A stretch of 9,076 bases of DNA from DATEOR01 sp046733475 (GTDB lineage: Bacteria > Actinomycetota > Thermoleophilia > Gaiellales > Gaiellaceae), in assembly GCA_046733475.1 (NCBI GenBank), contig JBKPPF010000040.1:1-9076 (forward strand). Reading direction: 5' to 3'. Shown here in pieces: positions 1 to 5,682 of the stretch. Position 1 is the stretch's first letter; every line of letters starts with the position of its first letter. The notes beneath the pieces were generated by a model, which was not told where the DNA came from, searched no databases, and saw only the letters and a program-made list of their open reading frames with translations. The translations under genes were made by a program, and so were the position numbers.

Positions 1-610
1 CATACGCGACGACCCTCGCCACCCACCGATCGAGGCCGAGCACGAAGTCGAAGAGACCGCGCGGATACCGCGCCATGAACAGGAGCGCTACTCCGGCGAA
101 GAGCACGAGCGCCCCGATCAGACCGCCGCCGTACCACCAATTCCACCCGCCCCAGTCCTCAGTTCTCCCGGCAGCGGAGCCAGCGCCGCCGAGGAAGATC
201 CCGAGCACGATGTAGTGCGGAATCGCGAGTAGCCACCACTTCACGAGCACGAGCCCGCGCGAGAGTCGCTCCGGGTAAGCGACGTGGAGAGTGGCCGGGT
301 AGTCGGGCGCCTCGTCGAGGGTGAACGGCGGGTAACGGTCGGTGCCCAGGGCGCCGTACGAATAGAACGACACGCGCCAAGTCCAGCGCAATACTCCGAC
401 GTTGAAGTCGAAAATGCCCCGCGGATAGCGGCCGATGAACAGGATCGCGAAGAAAGCGAAGATTGTGAGCACGACGAAGGCGATCCAGAGGAAGAACAGC
501 AGGATGTAGTGCGGAATCGCGAGCAGCCACTTCACGAGCCAGAGCCATCGGCTCAGTCCTGGATCCAAGCGGCCCTCGATCCGAACCGGGTTGGCGGATC
601 GACCTTCCAT
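1..610 (-). CDS. DUF4389 tandem-domain membrane protein, 3' end cut by the window edge
   Basis: Reading the minus strand from the ATG at 610-608 gives 203 uninterrupted codons running off the window. The start is supported by AGGAGG seven bases upstream. Two copies of one unit are visible: residues 24-35 (LVKWLLAIPHYI) followed by IGRYPRGIFDF at 59-69, and residues 122-134 (LVKWWLLAIPHYI) followed by ARYPRGLFDF at 180-189. This repeated K-W-x-L-A-I-P-H-Y plus RYPRG(I/L)FDF pattern is what I recognise as DUF4389. Hydrophobic stretches at about 24-58, 119-142 and 162-180 make it an integral membrane protein of the cytoplasmic membrane. Residues 91-112 between the copies are polar and contain RYPPFTLDEAPDYPA. 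The biochemical function of the family is not known. The gene is divergent from the ABC operon and has no visible partner in the window. Family assignment is fairly sure; function is open. Confidence 0.85.
   Translation of the reverse strand, partial: MEGRSANPVRIEGRLDPGLSRWLWLVKWLLAIPHYILLFFLWIAFVVLTIFAFFAILFIGRYPRGIFDFNVGVLRWTWRVSFYSYGALGTDRYPPFTLDEAPDYPATLHVAYPERLSRGLVLVKWWLLAIPHYIVLGIFLGGAGSAAGRTEDWGGWNWWYGGGLIGALVLFAGVALLFMARYPRGLFDFVLGLDRWVARVVAY
209..523. repeat. Two 21-base identical direct-repeat cores inside the DUF4389 gene
   Basis: Bases 209-229 and 503-523 are identical over 21 positions and encode the LAIPHYI segment in the two DUF4389 copies. A second shared stretch, GAAGTCGAA, occurs at 44-52 and 404-412 in the RYPRG(I/L)FDF segments. 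The nearly constant codon choice in the LAIPHYI core suggests either a fairly recent duplication or gene conversion between the copies, although GC-rich codon bias alone favours similar codons. Confidence 0.6.
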
Positions 611-689
611 CCTGGCACCTCCTCCCATGCCCCGCCAAAGCACTCTTACACGAGCGCGTGAGTCCATGCTGAAGGCGATCCGCGCGCAT

Positions 690-709
690 GCCGCAAGCAG
701 ATATGCGGC
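690..709. repeat. Short inverted repeat upstream of the DUF4389 gene
   Basis: GCCGCA at 690-695 is matched by TGCGGC at 704-709, giving a 6-bp stem with an 8-base loop. It lies 80-99 bases upstream of the DUF4389 start, where a promoter or operator would be expected. Six base pairs in GC-rich DNA can arise by chance, so an operator role is only a possibility. Confidence 0.3.
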
Positions 710-860
710 TGCGGCTAATAGAAGCCGGCCCACTGGTTGACGTTCGCAAGGCCGGGGCCGGTCGCGGCAGTCCGCCATCCGGCGGCAGGGCGATTACCTG
801 CTCACTCGCGTATAGGTGATGTCGAAGTCGGGCGTCCTAGAGGAGGCGGTCAGGCCGCAA

Positions 861-888
861 CTCGAGCCGAGCCTCGATTCGGCTCGAG
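861..888. repeat. Perfect 10-bp inverted repeat, 8-base spacer
   Basis: CTCGAGCCGA at 861-870 is the exact reverse complement of TCGGCTCGAG at 879-888, with GCCTCGAT between. The whole element is a compact hairpin or a dyad operator about 250 bases from the DUF4389 start and 730 from the ATPase start. No T-rich run follows it on either strand, so it is not a standard intrinsic terminator. A protein-binding dyad, a structured leader RNA or a chance repeat are the alternatives; arm length makes pure chance less likely than for the other repeats here. Confidence 0.5.
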
Positions 889-1256
889 CTCCTTCACGAC
901 TGAGGAGTTCTGCGAGTCCCGTCGAGCCACCTTCAACGTTGCCACGAGGTGCCAGTCCGTAGGGACTACCGACAAGCCGGATGCAGTCGTAGTTGGGCAG
1001 TAGCGGGCGCGGAGTGCGCTGCGAGCGTAGGGAGTTCCTGGGGGAGCGTTCTCGTCTTACTCCTCGCCTGCGCGGGATCGCTCCTCCCTTTGCCGCCGTC
1101 GGTCGCAAACCGTGGCATCTGGGCGTACGTCTGGCCGCCGTCGCCTCCAGCGCGTGGATGCGCATGTATCCCGCGAACGGGCGAGCCTCGGCACCCCGGC
1201 CGCGGGCATCATGTCCGGAGGTCAGACGATCTGCTCTTGCTTCAAGCTGTCACGAA

Positions 1257-1296
1257 CCGTCCGCGGCGTTGAGGCCCATGACATGAACGCGGACGG
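1257..1296. repeat. 9-bp inverted repeat with 22-base spacer
   Basis: CCGTCCGCG at 1257-1265 pairs perfectly with CGCGGACGG at 1288-1296. An alternative register pairs 1257-1264 with 1289-1296 and adds GTT (1268-1270) to AAC (1286-1288) across a three-base bulge. No T-run follows. It is one of several dyads in the gene-free region and its role is unknown. Confidence 0.35.
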
Positions 1297-1463
1297 CTCC
1301 CCCGGCGTGGCCGCGGACCTGACAATCTGGAGGGGAGCTGCCGAACCTGCTCGGATCGGGATCGGAATCCAGGGCGCAGGATCGATGTTCCTGGCGCTGG
1401 CTCCCAGATTTACCTCGGGACACGTAACGCGTCGACTTCGGCCGAGCGCGCGTAGGCCCTTCT

Positions 1464-1496
1464 CGAAGCGGGGCCGGCGCTTCTGGCTCCGCTTCG
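1464..1496 (+). terminator. 12-bp stem-loop with a short TTCT tail, possible terminator or leader attenuator
   Basis: Bases 1464-1475 pair with 1485-1496 over 12 positions, 11 Watson-Crick and one G-U (1472/1488), leaving a 9-base loop (1476-1484). TTCT follows on the plus strand, a weak version of the T-tract of an intrinsic terminator. On the minus strand no T-run follows. The hairpin ends 124 bases before the ATPase start. It could stop read-through into the operon, act as an attenuator in a long leader, or be a binding dyad. The structure is seen directly; the function is inferred and weak because of the short tail. Confidence 0.4.
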
Positions 1497-1608
1497 TTCT
1501 GCAGATGCGTAGTTGACCGAAGCCGCGTCACGGGGACTTCCCGATGCCTACGCTCGTCGGTGGTGTGAGGCTGGGTTCGAACGACGACACAAGGCGAACA
1601 GACGAGAC

Positions 1609-1615
1609 AAGGAGG
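1609..1615 (+). promoter_or_regulatory. Ribosome binding site fixing the ATPase start
   Basis: AAGGAGG lies five bases before the ATG at 1621. The same frame is open upstream to a TTG at 1513, but that upstream part lacks a Shine-Dalgarno site and adds 36 residues with no ABC-family similarity, so this site decides for 1621. Confidence 0.8.
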
Positions 1616-1620
1616 GTGCC

Positions 1621-2370
1621 ATGGCGACGCGAGTCGAAGCGAGGCCGGAGCCAGCGGTCGTCACCCTGCCGGTCGTCGAGCCGATCGTCCAGGCGCGGAA
1701 CGTCGAGAAGGTCTACGACACCGGGAAGGTCGAGGTTCACGCGCTGCGTGGAGTCGACCTGACGCTCGGACGCGGAGAGATGGTGGCGATCATGGGGCCC
1801 AGCGGGTGCGGGAAGACGACGCTTCTCAACTGCCTCTCGGGTCTGGACGCGATCGACGGCGGGGAAATCTTCATCGAGGGGATCTCGCTCTCGTCGATGC
1901 GCGACCGTGAGCGAACCGACTACCGCGCGAAGCGGATGGGGTTCGTTTTTCAGTTCTACAACCTGATGCCGGTGCTGACGTCCGTCGAGAACGTCGAGCT
2001 CCCGCTGCTCGTTGCTCGGATGAAGGCGAGCGAAGCGCGTCGACGGGCACTCGACGCCCTAGACATGGTCGGACTCTCCGACTGGGCCCACCACGTTCCC
2101 GACGAGCTGTCCGGTGGACAACGGCAGCGCGTCACGATCGCGCGGGCGCTTGTCAACGATCCCGCGATCGTCTGGGCGGATGAACCAACGGGCGATCTCG
2201 ACAGCGAAAACGCGGCGGAGATCAGCGGCCTGATGCGTCGGCTGAACCGCGAGCGCGGGCTCTCGTTCCTGATCGTGACGCACGACATCGGCGTGGGCCG
2301 CAAGACGGACCGGATCATCCGGATGGTGGATGGCCGAATCGTCGACGAAGAGCACCTGGAGGTGACCTAG
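1621..2370 (+). CDS. ABC transporter ATP-binding protein, MacB/LolD type
   Basis: A 249-residue cytoplasmic ATPase that powers the FtsX-family permease encoded two genes downstream. All nucleotide-binding motifs are intact: Walker A GPSGCGKT (59-66), Q-loop glutamine in FVFQFYNLMP (Q111), signature LSGGQRQR (163-170), Walker B IVWADEP with catalytic E188, D-loop GDLDS (191-195) and switch histidine H221 in VTHD. The QFYNLMP Q-loop and the ADEPTGDLDS block are typical of the MacB/LolD/FtsE subfamily, whose members extrude lipoproteins, peptides or drugs or transmit force across the membrane rather than import sugars. Length is slightly above the usual 220-235 residues because of about 20 extra N-terminal residues rich in valine, proline and glutamate. 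The ATG has a strong ribosome binding site. The stop codon directly abuts the next gene's ATG, so it is probably the first gene of the operon. Substrate cannot be read from the ATPase. Confidence 0.95.
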   Translation: MATRVEARPEPAVVTLPVVEPIVQARNVEKVYDTGKVEVHALRGVDLTLGRGEMVAIMGPSGCGKTTLLNCLSGLDAIDGGEIFIEGISLSSMRDRERTDYRAKRMGFVFQFYNLMPVLTSVENVELPLLVARMKASEARRRALDALDMVGLSDWAHHVPDELSGGQRQRVTIARALVNDPAIVWADEPTGDLDSENAAEISGLMRRLNRERGLSFLIVTHDIGVGRKTDRIIRMVDGRIVDEEHLEVT

Positions 2371-2685
2371 ATGATCGCGCGCGTGACGCTCGCAGAAATC
2401 GACACGCTGCGAATACCAATGGACCAGGCGGTCGAGCGGTTTGCCGAGCTCGTCGCGCCGGCCTTGGAGGAGCAGGAGGGGTTCGAGGGCTTCTATCTCC
2501 TGACTACCCCTGAAGGGAAGGGCATGGTGGTTAGCTTCTGGGCCGACGAGGACGCCGCGGAGACGAGTCTCCAGAGCGGCTACTACCTCGCGCAGCTCCA
2601 GAAGTTCGTGACCTTCTTTCGCGCTCCGCCCGGCCGCACGAAGTACGAGGTCTCACTCGCGCACTCGCCCGCCGCCCTCAGTTAG
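2371..2685 (+). CDS. Small ABM-like (dimeric alpha-beta barrel) protein of unknown ligand
   Basis: A 104-residue soluble protein with no signal peptide or membrane segment. The order of elements is an N-terminal strand (ARVTLAEIDTLRI, 3-15), a helix (MDQAVERFAELVAPALEE, 17-34), a turn plus strand (GFEGFYLLTTPEG, about 37-49), a strand (GMVVSFWADEDAAETSL, 51-67) and a C-terminal helix and strand. The GFEGFYLL...FWADEDAAE pattern is that of the antibiotic-biosynthesis-monooxygenase (ABM)/stress-responsive A/B barrel superfamily, which forms dimeric ferredoxin-like barrels. No catalytic or haem-ligating residue can be assigned, so oxygenase activity should not be assumed. The ATG follows the ATPase stop with zero spacing and has GGAGGTGA (2358-2365) inside the end of the ATPase gene, indicating coupled translation. 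Its place between the ATPase and the permease of one transporter suggests an accessory or sensing role, which is inference. Confidence 0.8.
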   Translation: MIARVTLAEIDTLRIPMDQAVERFAELVAPALEEQEGFEGFYLLTTPEGKGMVVSFWADEDAAETSLQSGYYLAQLQKFVTFFRAPPGRTKYEVSLAHSPAALS

Positions 2686-2694
2686 GGGGTCGAG

Positions 2695-5682
2695 ATGAGC
2701 AAGCTGTTCGGAATTCCGATGGACACGTTGGTGGTCGTCCTCGCGGCGATGGTCGTCGCCGCGTTCGGGACGATCGCGGTTCTCGCCTTGCGCAACCGGA
2801 TCTTCCTCCGGCTGGGTGTACGCAATGTGGGCCGGCGCCGGGGCCGGAGCGCACTCATCGTCCTCGGGCTCATGCTCGGGACAGCGATCATCGCCGCGGC
2901 GCTCGCCACGGGGGACACGATGAGTCGCACGATTCGCGCCTCCGCGACCGCGTCGCTCGGCAATGCGGACGAACGGATCTCCGTGCGTGGAGCCGAGGTT
3001 GACCTACAGGTGGAGAGTGGTGCGCCGACGGGTTCGCTCTATTTCTCGCAGGGACAGGTCGACGTCATTGAGCGCGCCGTCGCATCGTCAGGGCTCGTCG
3101 ACGGGGTGCTGCCGGTCATCATCGAGCCCGTTGCCGTGCAAGACGCGACGAGTCGCCAGAACGAGCCGCGCGTGACGCTGTTCGCGGCAGACCCGACGCG
3201 GATGCGCGGCTTCGGCACGATCGAGGACGTCGACACGGAAGCCGTGACGCTCGCCGATCTCGGGCCGACCGACGTCTACGTAAACGAGAAGGCGGCGGAC
3301 GAGCTCGCCGCGCAGAAGGCCGACCGCATCACGGTCCTCGCAGGGACCGCTCACGCGCAGTACTCGGTCCGCGGTATAGTCCGGTACCGCGGCGCCGGCA
3401 CCGACGGTGCTGCCGTGCTGCTTCCGCTCGAACGGGCGCAAGCGCTCCTCGGGCGCGAGGGGCTCGTCAAGCACGTCCTCGTTTCCAACCGCGGGGATGA
3501 GATCTCTGGCGCGACCCTGACGGATCAAGTCGAACAGGTGCTTCGCCCGGCGCTGAGCCCGCTCGACCTGGAAGCCGATCCCGCCAAACAGGACGCGCTG
3601 GAGAACGCGGACGCTGCGGGCAACGGCTTCATGTCGTTCTTCACGACCTTCGGCTCGTTTTCGATCGCAGCCGGGGTTTTGCTCATCTTCCTGATCTTTG
3701 TGATGCTCGCGGCGGAGCGGCGGGGAGAGCTCGGCATAGCGCGGGCGGTGGGTACGCGCCGCGGGCACCTGGTGCAGATGTTCCTCTTCGAAGGTGCGGC
3801 GTACGACGTGCTGGCGGCGGCCGTCGGCGCGTTCCTCGGGATCGCGGTCGCGTACGTGATGGTGCTGCTGATGGCAGGCGCGTTCGCCGCAACGAGTGAT
3901 CTCGACATGGTCTACGCCGTGGAGCCGCGGAGCGTCATCGTCGCGTATGCGATCGGCGTCCTTTTCACGCTGGTCGTCGTCGCGTTCTCGGCGTGGAGGG
4001 TGAGCCGGATGAACATCGTCACGGCGATCCGGAACCTGCCGGAGCCGACGGCGAAGAAGGCGGGTCGCCGCCGTTGGCTTCTCGGGGCCCTTGCAGTCGG
4101 CTTCGGTGGCTTCCTTGCAGCTCTGGGTGTTGGCCAGCGCGACGCGATCGTGCTCGGCCTCGGCGTCTCCGCAATCCTCCTTGGCGCCGTCCCGCTCGCC
4201 CGCGCGGCCGGAGTGCGTGACCGTGTCGCGCGGACCGCCGGCGGCCTCGCGCTCGTCGCGTGGTTCGTCCTGCCGGTGAGTCAGTGGATCTTCGGAGACC
4301 TGAAGTCGAACTTCTCGATCTTAATCCTCTCCGGAATCATGATCGTCGTCGGATCGACGTGGACGATCATGTACAACGCGGACGTCCTCCTCGGCGGATT
4401 GAGCCGCTCGCTTGGACGTTTCCTGCCGCTCGCCCCAATCTTGAAGATGGCTGTCGCCTACCCGCTGCGGAGTGTGTTCCGCACCGGCATTGCGCTTGCG
4501 ATGTTCACGCTCGTCGTCTTCACCCTCGTTGTGGGGGCGATCACGACCGTCTCGTTCCAGAACGGGTTCAACGACGTGGAGGAGTTCGGGGGCGGCTTCG
4601 ACGTGCGGGCGACGTCATCGCCGGTCAGCCCGATTGGGGACATGGAGGCGGCGCTCGCGCAGGCCGGTTTCGACAGCACCGATTTCACCGTTGTCTCCAG
4701 CCAGTCGTTCCTGCCCGTCGACGCGCGCCAGGAGGGGTACGACTTCGCTAGCTACCCCGTGCGCGGTCTCGACCAGGCATTCCTCGAGAACACCACCTAC
4801 CGGCTGGCGGCACGCGCCCGCGGGTTCGCCTCGGATGGCGAGGTCTGGCGCGCTCTCGACAAGCGCGACGGGTTGGCCGTCGTCGACCCGTCGGTGGCCC
4901 CGCGCCGCGCAAACTTCGTTGGCTTCGCGCCGTTGCAGGACTTCAAGTTGCACGGGTTCTACCTCGAGGACGAGGCGTTCACGCCGGTCCCGGTCGACGT
5001 GCGCGATCCGCAAACAGGGAAGGAGCTCCGCCTGACGATCGTCGGGATCCTGTCCGACACGGTGCCGTACTCGATGGCGGGGATCTCGACGTCCCAGCGG
5101 ACTCTCGCAGCGGCGTTCGGTGATCGGGTACAGCCGACGGTGCACCTCTTCACCCTGCGCGATGGGGTCGATGCCGAAGCAACCGCAAGTGCGCTCGAGC
5201 GCAAGTTCCTGGCGCACGGCCTCGAGGCGGACGCGAACGCGAAACTCCTCGCCGACGCGGTCGGGGCAAACACGACGTTCACTCGGCTCGTGCAGGGATT
5301 CATGGGGCTCGGGCTGATCGTCGGCGTGGCCGCCCTCGGCGTGATCTCGGCTCGCTCGGTCGTCGAGCGGCGTCAGCAGATCGGCGTACTGCGAGCCCTC
5401 GGCTTCCGTCGGCGAATGGTGCAGCTCAGCTTCATGCTTGAGTCCTCGTTCATCGCGCTGACGTCCATCATCGTTGGGACGGGCCTCGGCCTAGCAGTCG
5501 CGTTCAACGTGATCAACGACTCGAAGCGGCAGCCGAGCTGGGAGAACATGAGCTTCGACGTCCCCTGGCTGAATCTCGGCGTAATCTTCCTGGCCGTTTA
5601 CCTCACCGCCCTTGCGACGACATTCGCGCCGGCGCTGCGGGCTTCGAGGGTCTACCCGGCTGAGGCGCTGCGATACGAATGA
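2695..5682 (+). CDS. FtsX/MacB-family ABC transporter permease, two-copy, large extracytoplasmic domains
   Basis: A 995-residue integral membrane protein, the permease partner of the ATPase at 1621-2370. It is an internal duplication. In each half a membrane helix (about 52-72 and 595-620) is followed by a large outside domain (about 73-318 and 621-865) and three helices (about 320-340, 368-396, 412-434 and 866-886, 913-938, 957-982). The cytoplasmic loops are alike: AERRGELGIARAVGTRRG (340-357) and VERRQQIGVLRALGFRR (890-906), which is the ATPase-coupling signature of FtsX permeases. It ends in the family hallmark YPAEALRYE. Extra parts are a helix at 11-33 before the first FtsX helix and four helices at about 461-560 between the halves. 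This architecture is that of lipoprotein, peptide or drug exporters of the LolCE/MacB group. The start has AGGGGG (2684-2689) upstream and lies nine bases after the previous stop; the end overlaps the next gene by ATGA. Substrate unknown. Confidence 0.93.
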   Translation: MSKLFGIPMDTLVVVLAAMVVAAFGTIAVLALRNRIFLRLGVRNVGRRRGRSALIVLGLMLGTAIIAAALATGDTMSRTIRASATASLGNADERISVRGAEVDLQVESGAPTGSLYFSQGQVDVIERAVASSGLVDGVLPVIIEPVAVQDATSRQNEPRVTLFAADPTRMRGFGTIEDVDTEAVTLADLGPTDVYVNEKAADELAAQKADRITVLAGTAHAQYSVRGIVRYRGAGTDGAAVLLPLERAQALLGREGLVKHVLVSNRGDEISGATLTDQVEQVLRPALSPLDLEADPAKQDALENADAAGNGFMSFFTTFGSFSIAAGVLLIFLIFVMLAAERRGELGIARAVGTRRGHLVQMFLFEGAAYDVLAAAVGAFLGIAVAYVMVLLMAGAFAATSDLDMVYAVEPRSVIVAYAIGVLFTLVVVAFSAWRVSRMNIVTAIRNLPEPTAKKAGRRRWLLGALAVGFGGFLAALGVGQRDAIVLGLGVSAILLGAVPLARAAGVRDRVARTAGGLALVAWFVLPVSQWIFGDLKSNFSILILSGIMIVVGSTWTIMYNADVLLGGLSRSLGRFLPLAPILKMAVAYPLRSVFRTGIALAMFTLVVFTLVVGAITTVSFQNGFNDVEEFGGGFDVRATSSPVSPIGDMEAALAQAGFDSTDFTVVSSQSFLPVDARQEGYDFASYPVRGLDQAFLENTTYRLAARARGFASDGEVWRALDKRDGLAVVDPSVAPRRANFVGFAPLQDFKLHGFYLEDEAFTPVPVDVRDPQTGKELRLTIVGILSDTVPYSMAGISTSQRTLAAAFGDRVQPTVHLFTLRDGVDAEATASALERKFLAHGLEADANAKLLADAVGANTTFTRLVQGFMGLGLIVGVAALGVISARSVVERRQQIGVLRALGFRRRMVQLSFMLESSFIALTSIIVGTGLGLAVAFNVINDSKRQPSWENMSFDVPWLNLGVIFLAVYLTALATTFAPALRASRVYPAEALRYE
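5679..5682 (+). promoter_or_regulatory. ATGA start/stop overlap, permease to HAD-GH65
   Basis: The permease TGA (5680-5682) and the next ATG (5679-5681) share bases. Only a weak GAGG (5662-5665) lies upstream, 13 bases away, so translation of the HAD-GH65 gene probably depends on ribosomes finishing the permease. Confidence 0.75.

Larger units (their letters stand above)
611..1620. other. Divergent intergenic region of about 1 kb without a recognisable gene
   Basis: This stretch separates the 5' ends of the minus-strand DUF4389 gene and the plus-strand ABC operon. The open frames in it, on both strands, are short, mutually overlapping and arginine/serine/proline-rich, with no family motif. 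No start with a convincing ribosome binding site serves them, so I treat them as chance frames of GC-rich DNA. I see no tRNA cloverleaf, insertion-sequence end, CRISPR repeat or attachment site. What it does hold is a set of inverted repeats (690-709, 861-888, 1257-1296, 1464-1496), listed separately. It should also contain both divergent promoters, but no box pair matching the housekeeping consensus stands out. A GGGAC / CGTC pair spaced 17 bases apart at 1533-1558 resembles an ECF-sigma promoter only loosely. A decayed gene or an unrecognised structured RNA cannot be excluded. Confidence 0.6.

Noticed and set aside
159..749. A 196-codon minus-strand frame over the DUF4389 gene
   Set aside because: The DUF4389 frame has repeated family motifs and a strong ribosome binding site; this one is in another frame without motifs.
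811..816. TATAGG as a -10 promoter box
   Set aside because: No matching -35 box at the right spacing on either strand.
949..1516. Overlapping plus-strand frames, one with a leucine-rich segment, as possible small membrane or secreted proteins
   Set aside because: No ribosome binding site, no family pattern, and composition typical of chance frames.
1513..1541. TTGACC as a -35 promoter box for the operon
   Set aside because: No TATAAT-like hexamer lies 16-18 bases downstream.
1571..1590. GGGTTCGAAC resembling a tRNA T-arm
   Set aside because: The flanking bases do not form the T-stem and no acceptor, D or anticodon stems can be drawn around it.
1513..1620. N-terminal extension of the ABC ATPase from a TTG at 1513
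   Set aside because: No ribosome binding site precedes it and the added residues do not look like an ABC protein; AAGGAGG at 1609-1615 clearly serves the ATG at 1621.
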